Part shown: piece after piece, positions 8,989-17,946 of the stretch
How the letters are laid out: the number at the start of each line of letters is the position of its first letter
Numbering within the stretch: the first letter of the stretch is position 1
Assembly (NCBI GenBank): GCA_965267505.1
Contig: OZ254081.1
Span: forward strand, 1,674,001 to 1,738,000
DNA: 64,000 bases
DNA from: JANQHS01 sp965267505
Lineage (GTDB): Bacteria > Bacteroidota > Bacteroidia > Cytophagales > CCMP332
Direction: 5' to 3'
Made by a program: the position numbers and the translations under genes
The notes under the pieces: generated by a model
What the model saw: the letters and a program-made list of their open reading frames with translations, nothing else
What the model was told of the DNA's origin: nothing
The model's database searches: none

Positions 8989-10320
8989 TTATTTGATATC
9001 ATCATTATGTATATAGCCCTCTTTTCCACCTAAGAGCTCAATTTTTACATAATCCCCTTCGCGACCCAAAAGAATAAATTCCGTGGCTCCAGGAACCATT
9101 GCTTCTACTTTTGATGACTTGTCAGCAGAGGCATAGGCCTTGATCCTGTCCTTCTTTTTACCTGAAGTTTGAACCCTTTCGGCAGTTTCTTTGGCTCCTT
9201 CTGAGGCATCGAATTCATGCCTTTCAACAACCACACCAATTTCCTTTAAAGAGTTTAGGGCATCTCTACCACTTTCGGCTCTTTTTAGAACTTTTTCACT
9301 TCTCTTTTTGCCTTCCAACTGATCAGCTGCTTCATAATACTTGATTGCATCTTCATAATTCCCTACTGCTTCATGGAGTATACCAAGGTCATGAGCCAAC
9401 GCTGCTTCATAGTTATCAGCATCGTATAATGGTTTGATAACTCCATATGCTACGTCCAGATCCCCATCTTTGATTGCTTTTCTCGCAATTTTTGCCTCAT
9501 CCTTGTATTCCTTAACCTTAGGTTTTTTGAAATCGTAATTTTCAACTTTGTAAACAGGTGTGAAATAAGAAACCAATGCATATGAAAGGTTCTTAAGTGC
9601 ATCTGTTATAACAGTTTGATCGCTAGGGGTGGCTGCTCTTGCTGCAGATTGCCCTTTTGTGCTTGATCCGGTAACCTTCTTTTCCGCATTCTTCTTGGTG
9701 AAGGCATATACTTGACCAGTTTCCACAGATATGATCTTCATATTTGCTTCTGTCTTAGCAATTTTTTGAGCTCTATAATTATATCCTGTAACATTACCAT
9801 CCTTATCCTTTATTTGAGTCCTTGAAAGGTCTGTTAAGGTTGTTTGATAGGTGAAGTTTCCAGTTACAATTACATCTAAGCCAAGAAGCTTACCTACAGA
9901 AGCTGCATCTCCCTCAGTAACTGCCCCACTTGCCGCCAACTGTTGTTCTTGAAGGATCTTGTCCAATTGACCTCTCTCAACCACGGTGTAAACATTGGTC
10001 TTGATTCGGTCCATGTAGTTACGGGTTTTATTTCCCGAAAGGGAAACCTTTGTACTTGTCCCAACTCCTCTATACTCTGCTAATAGGGCCATCACCATAT
10101 TATCATTTAGAATCGAGCTATAATCAATGGTTCCAGTTCTTGCCCAATAGCTCCAATTGGATGTCTGAAGATCTTCAAAATTCAGAACCGCCACCTTTTG
10201 CATTCCAGGAATGATTTTTTCAGGAGCTTGAATTGAGTAACAACTTAATTGAGCTGTTGCCTGGCTAAAGCTGAAGAGTGCGATGATAGCAGCTAGCCAA
10301 ACTTTGGTAGAATTTTTCAT
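8989..10320 (-). CDS. CsgG-like protein with TPR-like segment and C-terminal SH3 domain
   Basis: A 443-residue exported protein. After the signal peptide (to about residue 24, ATAQ) comes a CsgG-type domain: KVAVLNFED, VVERGQLDKILQEQQL, and GKLLGLDVIVTGNFT. CsgG of curli systems is an outer-membrane pore, but many relatives only share the periplasmic alpha/beta core; no clear membrane-crossing beta segment is visible here, so a pore is not supported. Residues ~270-350 look TPR-like (DLGILHEAVGNYEDAIKYYEAAD), and the last ~60 are a bacterial SH3 domain (KAYASADKSSKVEAMVPG ... GYIHNDDIK). It is the first gene of the operon with the LPP20-like gene. Confidence 0.75.
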   Translation of the reverse strand: MKNSTKVWLAAIIALFSFSQATAQLSCYSIQAPEKIIPGMQKVAVLNFEDLQTSNWSYWARTGTIDYSSILNDNMVMALLAEYRGVGTSTKVSLSGNKTRNYMDRIKTNVYTVVERGQLDKILQEQQLAASGAVTEGDAASVGKLLGLDVIVTGNFTYQTTLTDLSRTQIKDKDGNVTGYNYRAQKIAKTEANMKIISVETGQVYAFTKKNAEKKVTGSSTKGQSAARAATPSDQTVITDALKNLSYALVSYFTPVYKVENYDFKKPKVKEYKDEAKIARKAIKDGDLDVAYGVIKPLYDADNYEAALAHDLGILHEAVGNYEDAIKYYEAADQLEGKKRSEKVLKRAESGRDALNSLKEIGVVVERHEFDASEGAKETAERVQTSGKKKDRIKAYASADKSSKVEAMVPGATEFILLGREGDYVKIELLGGKEGYIHNDDIK

Positions 10321-10423
10321 GGCTTTTTTGTTTCGAAGTTAAAAAATATTAGGCACCAAGCTTTGAAAAAATTGGATTCTGGCCACATTGAAAATTTTCT
10401 TTCTTCTTTCCAGGCCTAAGATT

Positions 10424-10453
10424 TTTGGAATCGATTCCGAGCCATTACTTTTA
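10424..10453 (+). promoter_or_regulatory. candidate Bacteroidota-type promoter of carB
   Basis: TTTG at 10424-10427 and TACTTTTA at 10446-10453 match the Bacteroidota sigma consensus (TTTG, then TAnnTTTG) with one mismatch in the second box and an 18-bp gap. The box ends 25 bp before the carB start, leaving a short leader. Seen by eye only. Confidence 0.4.
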
Positions 10454-10478
10454 CGCAATTTTTAAATCCAGCACATAA

Positions 10479-13292
10479 ATGCCCAGGGATACATCCATCA
10501 ATTCAGTTTTAATCATTGGTAGCGGTCCCATCATCATTGGGCAGGCTTGCGAATTCGATTATTCAGGCTCACAGGCGTCAAAAGCATTAAAAGAAGAAGG
10601 GATTGAAGTGATCCTTATCAACTCCAACCCGGCTACGATCATGACCGATCCGGTGACGGCGGATCACATATATCTAAAACCGTTGACCAAAAAGTCGATT
10701 GTTGAGATCCTTGAAAAACACAAGGTAGATGCAGTCCTCCCCACCATGGGTGGGCAAACCGCTCTCAACCTTGCCATGGATTGTGATAAGGCAGGAATCT
10801 GGGAAAAATTCAACGTCAGAATCTTAGGATCAGATTTTGAAGCGATAGCAACCACCGAGGATCGCGAGAAATTCAGACTCAAAATGCAGGAAATGGGTAT
10901 TGGAGTCTGTAAAGGAAAAACAGCCACTTCCTTCTTGGAAGGAAAAGAGATCGCCCAGGATATTGGCTTTCCTCTAATCATCAGATCCTCCTTCACCCTG
11001 GGAGGAGCAGGGGGAGCATATGTAGAAAAGCCAGAAGATTTTGAAGAGGCACTTTCTGCCGGACTTCATGCCTCTCCCATTCATGAGGTTTTGATCGAGC
11101 AAAGTGTTTTGGGCTGGAAGGAATATGAGTTGGAGATCATGAGGGATAGGGCAGGCAATTTCATTGTGATCTGCTCTATTGAAAATTTTGACCCCATGGG
11201 AGTCCACACCGGTGATTCTATTACAGTAGCACCCGCAATGACCCTCCCTGATACCATCTATCAGAAGATGAGAGATTATGCCCGCAGGATGATGGAAGAG
11301 ATCGGTTCTTTTGAAGGGGGTTGTAACGTCCAATTTTCGGTTGATCCTAAGACCGATGACATTATTGCCATTGAGATCAATCCCAGGGTTTCCAGGTCCT
11401 CAGCTCTGGCTTCCAAGGCTACTGGTTATCCCATAGCTAAGATCGCAGCAAAGCTTGCCATTGGATACAATCTCGATGAGTTGCCAAACCAGATTACGAA
11501 GAATACATCCGCCATGTTTGAGCCGGCTCTTGATTATGTGATTGTTAAGATCCCCAGGTGGAATTTCGATAAGTTCCAGGGTGCGGACAGGCATTTAGGA
11601 TTGACGATGAAATCTGTTGGAGAGGCAATGGGTATCGGAAGGAACTTTCAAGAGGCTTTGCAAAAGGCATGTCAATCGCTGGAGATCAAAAGAAATGGAA
11701 TAGGTGCCGATGGGAGAGAAGCGAAGGATCCGGATACTATTTTGGAGAGCCTGGAACATCCCAGTTGGAACAGGCTCTTTCACATTTATGATGCATTTAA
11801 GGTTGGAATGTCTTTTAGGACGATCCAAAAACTTACCAAAATCGACCCATGGTTTCTTAACCAGATTGAAGATCTCTTGAAATACGAAAGATCTCTTGAG
11901 CCCTATAGCAAGGAAACCATTACAAAGGAAATGTTGATCGAGGCGAAAAGGAGGGGATACGCGGATAGACAGATCGCACATCTTTTGGGTTGCCTTGAGT
12001 CAGAAGTGTATAAAAAGCGCCAGGAATTAGGAGTTAACCGGATCTATAAATTGGTTGATACCTGTGCTGCAGAGTTCGAGGCAAAGACTCCTTACTATTA
12101 TTCGACCTTTGGAGAAGTAAATGAGTCGGTGAAGACCGATAAGAAAAAGGTTGTAATACTTGGATCAGGACCAAACAGGATAGGGCAAGGAATTGAATTC
12201 GATTATTCCTGCGTCCATGGAGTTCTGGCAGCCAAGGAATGTGGTTATGAAACCATTATGATCAATTGCAATCCTGAGACGGTATCGACGGATTTTGATG
12301 TGGCTGACAAGCTGTATTTCGAGCCGGTATTTTGGGAGCACATTTATGATATAATTCAGCATGAGCAACCGGAAGGAGTCATCGTGCAATTGGGTGGTCA
12401 GACTGCTCTTAAACTTGCTGAAAAGCTTGACAGATATGGCATCAAGATCTTTGGGACCAGTTATGAATCCCTGGACCTTGCTGAAGACCGGGGATCATTT
12501 TCTACCTTATTGAAGGAATTGGAGATCCCTTATCCGCCATTTGGTTCGGTTCAAACCGCAGAAGAAGCCCTTAACCTAAGCAAGGAATTGAATTTCCCTC
12601 TCTTGGTTAGGCCTTCCTACGTTCTGGGTGGGCAAAGTATGAAGATCGTGATCAATGAAGAGGAATTGGAGAACCAGGTTGTAGAGATCATAAAGCAGCT
12701 ACCTGGGAATAATATACTTCTGGATCATTTCCTTGACAGGGCCATCGAAGCTGAAGCCGATGCCATTTGCGATGGAGAGAATGTAGAGATCATTGGGATC
12801 ATGCAACATATTGAGCCCGCTGGTATTCATTCCGGTGACTCCTATGCTGTTCTTCCTCCTTTTAATCTTGGGGACTTAATTGTACGACAGATCGAGGAGT
12901 ATACAAAGAAGATCGCCCTGGCAATGAATACAGTTGGACTGATCAATATTCAGTTTGCCATAAAAGATGATAAGGTCTATGTGATCGAAGCTAATCCAAG
13001 GGCTTCAAGGACTGTCCCTTTCATTTGTAAGGCCTACCGAGTCCCTTATGTGAATTATGTTACCAAGATCATGTTGGGCGAGAAAAAATTGAGTGATTTC
13101 GATATCAAACCTCATAAGGAAGGATATGCGATCAAAGAGCCAGTATTTTCATTCAGCAAATTCCCACAGGTTAATAAAGAGTTGGGACCTGAAATGAAAT
13201 CGACAGGAGAGTCCATCTATTTCATTGATGACCTCTATGATGATTATTTCACAGAGATCTATCGTGAACGAAATCTATACTTAAGTCGTTAG
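10479..13292 (+). CDS. carB: carbamoyl-phosphate synthase large subunit, lacking the allosteric domain
   Basis: CarB makes carbamoyl phosphate from ammonia (supplied by CarA), bicarbonate and two ATP for pyrimidine and arginine synthesis. The start MPRDTSINSVLIIGSGPIII is typical. Two ATP-grasp halves are visible: the first at about residues 1-400, the second from about 555 (KVVILGSGPNRIGQGIEFDYS). Both have their EINPR/EANPR metal-binding segments. At 937 residues it is about 130 shorter than the E. coli enzyme; it stops after EMKSTGESIYFIDD..., where the MGS-like allosteric domain (UMP, ornithine) would begin. No carA is seen nearby. The gene is followed by a small DUF4834 gene. Confidence 0.97.
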   Translation: MPRDTSINSVLIIGSGPIIIGQACEFDYSGSQASKALKEEGIEVILINSNPATIMTDPVTADHIYLKPLTKKSIVEILEKHKVDAVLPTMGGQTALNLAMDCDKAGIWEKFNVRILGSDFEAIATTEDREKFRLKMQEMGIGVCKGKTATSFLEGKEIAQDIGFPLIIRSSFTLGGAGGAYVEKPEDFEEALSAGLHASPIHEVLIEQSVLGWKEYELEIMRDRAGNFIVICSIENFDPMGVHTGDSITVAPAMTLPDTIYQKMRDYARRMMEEIGSFEGGCNVQFSVDPKTDDIIAIEINPRVSRSSALASKATGYPIAKIAAKLAIGYNLDELPNQITKNTSAMFEPALDYVIVKIPRWNFDKFQGADRHLGLTMKSVGEAMGIGRNFQEALQKACQSLEIKRNGIGADGREAKDPDTILESLEHPSWNRLFHIYDAFKVGMSFRTIQKLTKIDPWFLNQIEDLLKYERSLEPYSKETITKEMLIEAKRRGYADRQIAHLLGCLESEVYKKRQELGVNRIYKLVDTCAAEFEAKTPYYYSTFGEVNESVKTDKKKVVILGSGPNRIGQGIEFDYSCVHGVLAAKECGYETIMINCNPETVSTDFDVADKLYFEPVFWEHIYDIIQHEQPEGVIVQLGGQTALKLAEKLDRYGIKIFGTSYESLDLAEDRGSFSTLLKELEIPYPPFGSVQTAEEALNLSKELNFPLLVRPSYVLGGQSMKIVINEEELENQVVEIIKQLPGNNILLDHFLDRAIEAEADAICDGENVEIIGIMQHIEPAGIHSGDSYAVLPPFNLGDLIVRQIEEYTKKIALAMNTVGLINIQFAIKDDKVYVIEANPRASRTVPFICKAYRVPYVNYVTKIMLGEKKLSDFDIKPHKEGYAIKEPVFSFSKFPQVNKELGPEMKSTGESIYFIDDLYDDYFTEIYRERNLYLSR

Positions 13293-13301
13293 ATAGTCAG
13301 T

Positions 13302-13526
13302 ATGATTAAAACGCTGATCTTATTCTTCCTGCTCTTTTACCTTATCTATCAGGTAAGCAGGTTTCTAATTCGTCCATTTTTGTTTTTTCAAACCAGCCGC
13401 TCAAAGGCTTATTCTAATTCTTCGGAAGGCGGGAAAGAAGGAGACATAAAGGTTGACTTTGTGCCTCCTAAGAAAAAACAAGGTCGAAAAGAGGGGGAAT
13501 ACATTGACTTCGAGGAATTAGATTAG
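13302..13526 (+). CDS. small DUF4834-type membrane protein
   Basis: A 74-residue protein: one N-terminal membrane helix (about residues 3-28, very rich in Leu and Phe), then a polar, basic cytoplasmic tail ending in EYIDFEELD. This fits the Bacteroidota family DUF4834. It lies 9 bp after carB and is probably co-transcribed. Its function is unknown. Confidence 0.75.
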   Translation: MIKTLILFFLLFYLIYQVSRFLIRPFLFFQTSRSKAYSNSSEGGKEGDIKVDFVPPKKKQGRKEGEYIDFEELD

Positions 13527-13530
13527 GCCA

Positions 13531-14664
13531 TTATCTAATTGAAATTCGAGTGATATAGACTTGTTGGGCCAGTTGACATTTCAACAGATAGATCCCTTTA
13601 GAAAATCCTGAAACATTTATTTTTCCTGAAGCACCTGGTTCAAGGATAAAGACTTCACCTTGGGTGGAGATCAATTCCACCTGATCTGGAGACGGCCCCG
13701 GCCCAAAATGTAGATTAACAATTCCGTTTGAAGGATTTGGATACGCCATTAATTTGTTTTGTCGCTTGGCATCCAGAAAAGAGGGAAGCGGCTTTGCAAG
13801 GCTATCCAAGGTATATCGGCTTAGAAATTTCCATATTTCCTCAGAGGCATTAATGTCCATATTACCAGTATATCCAGGCCAGTTATGCCCATCTCCATTC
13901 AACCTGAAGTGTTCAATTTCTGCGCCATTGGTAACATTTGAATAGATTATATGATCAACAGTGCTTCCATCCGCGCTGTCCAGATCTGGAAGCGAAATAA
14001 CGGAAGCGGGAGTATCGGCTCCATTAAATCCAACCCAATAATCCAATATGGTATTAATAGGTCGGGAGAAGCCAGCACCTGTATATGGCACCGTATTGTC
14101 GGAGGTTCCATGGAATTGTAGGACTGGAGTGAAATGATCCGGATTACAATTATTAAAGGTTTGGGGCGTCATGGATCCTCCCACTGATGCAATAGCAGCA
14201 ATTTTTTCTCCTACCTGGCAAGCAAGTTCAAAGCTGAAAAACCCACCATTCGAAAATCCAGTGCTGTAGATCCTGGACGAATCGATATTGTATTGAGAGG
14301 ATAAGGAATCGATTAGAGCAAGGGTGAATCCAATATCATTAGCAGTACTTCCAAGAGTCCAGCCGCCAACATTCCAATGAGTATTGCCATTAAAAAGCAA
14401 TCCCTGAGGATGAACAACGATAAATTGTGCGGTGTCAGCTATCGGTCTGAAATCGCTCCAATCCAATTGATCTTGTGCAGTGTTTGTGAAGCCATGAAAA
14501 TTCAGGAGTAAGGGTATTGAGCTTGCTCCTGTGTATCCTAATGGGATGTAAAGAATGTAGCTTCTAGTGATGTTGTCATGAGTAATGGACCCATTAATTG
14601 TCTGCTGCGCTTGAGAAATAAAATGAATACAAAAAGTCAGTAAGATTAGTAGAGCTCTCTTCAT
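13531..14664 (-). CDS. secreted PHB-depolymerase-like esterase with T9SS sorting domain
   Basis: A 377-residue alpha/beta hydrolase of the LpqC / poly(3-hydroxybutyrate) depolymerase type. A signal peptide (to about residue 19, SQAQQ) is followed by the oxyanion-hole region LLLNFHGFTNTA, the nucleophile motif GFSNGG (~residue 145) and a late His in GDGHNWPGY (~260). The C-terminal ~75 residues (YPNPSNGIVNL ... KGIYLLKCQL) are a T9SS sorting domain, so the enzyme is exported to the cell surface. Relatives include feruloyl and acetyl-xylan esterases, so the substrate could be a polyester or an ester on plant or algal polysaccharide. It is convergent with the DUF4834 gene (4 bp apart). Confidence 0.88.
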   Translation of the reverse strand: MKRALLILLTFCIHFISQAQQTINGSITHDNITRSYILYIPLGYTGASSIPLLLNFHGFTNTAQDQLDWSDFRPIADTAQFIVVHPQGLLFNGNTHWNVGGWTLGSTANDIGFTLALIDSLSSQYNIDSSRIYSTGFSNGGFFSFELACQVGEKIAAIASVGGSMTPQTFNNCNPDHFTPVLQFHGTSDNTVPYTGAGFSRPINTILDYWVGFNGADTPASVISLPDLDSADGSTVDHIIYSNVTNGAEIEHFRLNGDGHNWPGYTGNMDINASEEIWKFLSRYTLDSLAKPLPSFLDAKRQNKLMAYPNPSNGIVNLHFGPGPSPDQVELISTQGEVFILEPGASGKINVSGFSKGIYLLKCQLAQQVYITRISIR

Positions 14665-14730
14665 TAAGTTTTTATTTTACCCAGGATGAATTTAATCAGT
14701 AAGTATTTGGAATACTTACCGACCGTGTAA

Positions 14731-15987
14731 TTGATGAACTCCACAAAAAACTTTGTTTCAAATCTGGTCAGTCATATTCAGGGAAGATCATTGCCAATTT
14801 TCCGGATCATCCTGGGCCTGGTTTATACCTTTTTCTTTTCTAGAATGATTCTGAGAGGAAAGTTTGAAGCGGTTTTTATTGACTCTCAATTTCATTTCGC
14901 CTATGATTGGCTTCCTTCTCTTCCCATTTTTCCAGCCTGGTTGATCTGGACCTTGGGGGTAGGTTTGATACTCTCAGGGATCTTAATTAGCCTGAACCAG
15001 ATGGTAAAGCTTGCCTTTGCCTTTGTGTTTTTAGTCTTCGGTTACTTCTTTTTTCTTGAAAAAGCACTTTACAACAACCATTACTTTCTTCTTTGGTTGT
15101 TTTCCCTAATTGGGTTTTTGATATTCCCAAATTCGGGTTCCATGGATCCCAGAAATAGCGAAGCCATGGAATTATGGAAGCTATGGGCATTCAGGGCGCA
15201 GATTATGATGGTCTATTTTTTTGGAGGGATTGCAAAATTCAACTCCGAATGGCTCAGTGCTAATACGACTAGAACCCTTATGGAAGCTAGGTTTGAGAAA
15301 ATGCATCCCGAGCTAATCCAATCTCTTGCTTTTGGAATGAGCTACGGAGGTTTGCTTTTCGATCTCTTGATCCCACTTCTTTTATTGTTTAAACCGACGA
15401 GGGTCCCGGCAATTGTGGGCGTATTGATCTTTAATATCAGCAATCAGATCGTTTTTGAGATCGGGGTTTTTCCCATGGTTATGATCAGCTCTCTTATTCT
15501 CTTCTTGGATTCAGGTCTGAGTTTAAAAAAGATTGAAAAGCCCAATCCCAAGATGATCTTTATTTGTCTTTACTTTTTGTTCCTATCCATCATTCCCTTC
15601 AGACATCTGTTTTACCCGGGAAATGTGGTATGGACGGAGGAAGGGTATTTCTTTTCCTGGAGGATGATCTCTTCCTTCAAGAAAGGGAATGCAATGTTCA
15701 GGTTGCAATATAAAGATGGGAGCAACAGGATAGTAGATCCGAAAGCAGAGTTAAACCCTATGCAGGAACATGCGATGATTCGCTACCCGGAATTAGCTGC
15801 TCAATATTCCAGGCATCTAAGAAAGAAATATCGGAAGAGCGGTGAAGTTCCGATAGTGAATGCAAAGATTCAGGTCAAAATGAATAAACACGCCTATCAG
15901 TTTGTCTTTGATCCTTTGCTTGACCTTGGGGCTCAGAATTTAATACCCTTGAAATCGAACCCTCACATACTTCCCTTAAAAAAGTAA
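14731..15987 (+). CDS. HTTM-domain membrane protein (vitamin K carboxylase-like)
   Basis: A 418-residue integral membrane protein. The start RSLPIFRIILGLVYTFFF and the run of about eight membrane helices up to residue ~290 match the HTTM domain, shared with vitamin-K-dependent gamma-carboxylase. Like many bacterial members it has a soluble C-terminal part (after VWTEEGYFFSWRMI) with a conserved PELAAQYSRHLRKKY segment. Bacterial members have no proven substrate; carboxylase activity should not be assumed. It is convergent with the YcxB-like gene and stops 3 bp from it. Confidence 0.85.
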   Translation: MMNSTKNFVSNLVSHIQGRSLPIFRIILGLVYTFFFSRMILRGKFEAVFIDSQFHFAYDWLPSLPIFPAWLIWTLGVGLILSGILISLNQMVKLAFAFVFLVFGYFFFLEKALYNNHYFLLWLFSLIGFLIFPNSGSMDPRNSEAMELWKLWAFRAQIMMVYFFGGIAKFNSEWLSANTTRTLMEARFEKMHPELIQSLAFGMSYGGLLFDLLIPLLLLFKPTRVPAIVGVLIFNISNQIVFEIGVFPMVMISSLILFLDSGLSLKKIEKPNPKMIFICLYFLFLSIIPFRHLFYPGNVVWTEEGYFFSWRMISSFKKGNAMFRLQYKDGSNRIVDPKAELNPMQEHAMIRYPELAAQYSRHLRKKYRKSGEVPIVNAKIQVKMNKHAYQFVFDPLLDLGAQNLIPLKSNPHILPLKK

Positions 15988-15990
15988 AGC

Positions 15991-16464
15991 TTAGATAAGG
16001 CCTTTCCTTGAAAGGATGGTCTCCATCAATTTGATGTCCCTTGGAGAATTAAAGACTTTATGAGGCAGATAGATCATTTGGGCTTTGTTTAAGATTAAAG
16101 TGAAGGAGTCTTTCCCCGACTTTGCTTTTTTGATCTGTTCCCATTTGATAGGCATGCCCTGCTTTGAACTCAACTTCATCAGAATTTGTCTCGAGTTGAT
16201 CTCATAACTCATTCTTTCGAACAAGATCTTGGCCTGGTCTAACTGAGTCAGCCCGGTAAATTGGATAAACCAGAAAAGTCCGTACAAAAAGAGGCCAACT
16301 CCAGCAATTATGTAAAACCAGATGGTTTCGGGATAAATAAAGGTGAGTCCCGCTATCGCTAAGGCAATCAGAAATACCCACCACTGCTCTCGTACAACAT
16401 TCATCATTCCCATGCCGATGAATTTCTTCTTGCTCAATTGATATTTTTTAGTGTTGATGTTCAT
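15991..16464 (-). CDS. YcxB-like small membrane protein
   Basis: A 157-residue protein. Two membrane helices lie at about residues 29-46 and 48-68. The C-terminal half (IKWEQIKKAK ... TLILNKAQMIYLPHKVF) resembles the YcxB-like / PH-like domain of small membrane proteins. It overlaps nadC by 4 bp (ATGA), so it is translationally coupled to it. Function unknown; the link to NAD synthesis is only positional. Confidence 0.6.
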   Translation of the reverse strand: MNINTKKYQLSKKKFIGMGMMNVVREQWWVFLIALAIAGLTFIYPETIWFYIIAGVGLFLYGLFWFIQFTGLTQLDQAKILFERMSYEINSRQILMKLSSKQGMPIKWEQIKKAKSGKDSFTLILNKAQMIYLPHKVFNSPRDIKLMETILSRKGLI

Positions 16465-17321
16465 TCTTTTACTGCTTTTAAACTCATATCCAGGCTGGAA
16501 TAAGAATGCGTTAATGCACCTACGGAGATAAAATCCACGCCTGTTTCGGCAACTTCTACTATTGTTCGTTCTGTTATCCCTCCACTTGCTTCTGTATCAG
16601 CCTTACCGGCAATCAGATCTACACAGGCTTTCATATCGGTTGAGCTCATGTTATCAAGCATGATCCTGTCAGCTAATCCTGTTTCTACTGCCTCCTGAAC
16701 CTCGGTAATATTCCTTGTTTCAATCTCAATTTTTAGATCCAGCCCAGAGGTTTTTAAGAATTCCTTGGTCTTCTTCAAGGCAGGTTTAATACCCCCGCAA
16801 AAATCAACATGATTATCCTTTAGCATGACCATATCATACAACGCAAATCTATGGTTCACTCCTCCTCCAATTTTGACGGCCCATTTTTCTGCAATTCTAA
16901 AGTTCGGCGTCGTTTTTCTGGTATCAAGGACCTTAGCCTTGGTATGTGAGATCATTCCTTGAAGCCTGTTTGTATAAGTGGCGATAGCACTCATTCGTTG
17001 GAGGCAGTTCAGAACCAATCTTTCACATGAAAGTATGGACCTTTCTGCACCTTGAACGATTAGTCCTAAATCACCTTTTTTAACTTGATCCCCATCCTTT
17101 TTCAAAACTTCAATTTTTAAAGCTGGATCAAAGCGATGGAATATCCTTTGAGCTAATTCAACACCGGCTATTATCCCATCCCCTTTGATAAGGAGCTGGG
17201 CTTTTCCTTCTCTGTTATCGCTGATCGATGCTTGGCTCGAGAAATCTCCCGGCCCAATATCCTCTGTAAGGGCGTCATCAATAAATTTCATCAACCTTAC
17301 TTCTGTGAGATATCCCTCCAT
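16461..17321 (-). CDS. nadC: nicotinate-nucleotide diphosphorylase (carboxylating)
   Basis: NadC converts quinolinate and PRPP to nicotinate mononucleotide, CO2 and pyrophosphate in de novo NAD synthesis. The 286-residue length is normal. Family segments are present in order: EDIGPGDFSS near residue 20, ERLVLNCLQRMSAIAT (~110), the DTRKTTPNFR active-site loop (~137), GGGVNHRFALYDMVMLKDNH (~157) and the barrel end SGGITERTI with DFISVGALTHS (~265). The starts of nadC and the YcxB-like gene overlap by 4 bp. No nadA or nadB is in the window. DUF4783 lies upstream on the same strand. Confidence 0.97.
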   Translation of the reverse strand: MEGYLTEVRLMKFIDDALTEDIGPGDFSSQASISDNREGKAQLLIKGDGIIAGVELAQRIFHRFDPALKIEVLKKDGDQVKKGDLGLIVQGAERSILSCERLVLNCLQRMSAIATYTNRLQGMISHTKAKVLDTRKTTPNFRIAEKWAVKIGGGVNHRFALYDMVMLKDNHVDFCGGIKPALKKTKEFLKTSGLDLKIEIETRNITEVQEAVETGLADRIMLDNMSSTDMKACVDLIAGKADTEASGGITERTIVEVAETGVDFISVGALTHSYSSLDMSLKAVKE

Positions 17322-17359
17322 GCCACCAAATTAAACCGAGATATTAAGATTTGATATTT

Positions 17360-17767
17360 CTACTTTTCGATTTCCCGAAATTCAAGTTTGTAGAGTTCAG
17401 AGCCCATTTCAGTGGTTTTGAACCTTAACAGAACCCGAAAGTTCTTTCCATCGCTTCTGTACTGCCCAATTGAGTATTTTAAACTTTCATCATCGGAAGC
17501 ACCCTGATGAATGAAGGAAAATCCTTGGGGAGGATTATTCTGAAAAAATTCTTTTAGAGCACTTGACGACTGGGTTTTGTTGTATTCCTTTCCAGTGATA
17601 GAAAGTTCAAAATTGCTGTCAAAAAATTTGCTTAACTCTGAAGTAGACCCTGATCCTATGGCGACCCTGGTAGCTTCTATGGTCTTTTCATGACTTTCCT
17701 GAGCCCAAATATTTTGCGCCAAAAAGCAACAGATCACCACCGGATAAAGAACCCTTTTTAAGCTCAT
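17360..17767 (-). CDS. exported DUF4783-type protein
   Basis: A 135-residue protein with a signal peptide (about residues 1-22, NIWAQES). The mature part has an NTF2-like look (an N-terminal helix, then FDSNFELSITGKEYNKT and alternating strands ending VLLRFKTTEMG...YKLEFREIE), matching DUF4783, a Bacteroidota family often found beside nadC. It lies 38 bp upstream of nadC. It is presumably periplasmic or surface-associated. Function unknown. Confidence 0.75.
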   Translation of the reverse strand: MSLKRVLYPVVICCFLAQNIWAQESHEKTIEATRVAIGSGSTSELSKFFDSNFELSITGKEYNKTQSSSALKEFFQNNPPQGFSFIHQGASDDESLKYSIGQYRSDGKNFRVLLRFKTTEMGSELYKLEFREIEK

Positions 17768-17946
17768 TATGCAAAGGTCTGAAATTATTCTGGGACCTCC
17801 TCAAAAGGCTTTCCAGACTCCCTGTTTTTCTCTAAGAATTACTCTATAATCTGAGGTCAAATCGCCTTCTGTGGATAAGATAAAGCGGTTTTTTCTAGGA
17901 TTTCAGGCATTTTTTGCTATACTTGACCGAAACCAAATCAATTATC

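Noticed and set aside
13260..13320. Possible frameshift at the 3' end of carB that would restore the allosteric domain
   Set aside because: No MGS-like sequence is visible downstream in any frame; the next 225 bp code for a normal DUF4834 protein.
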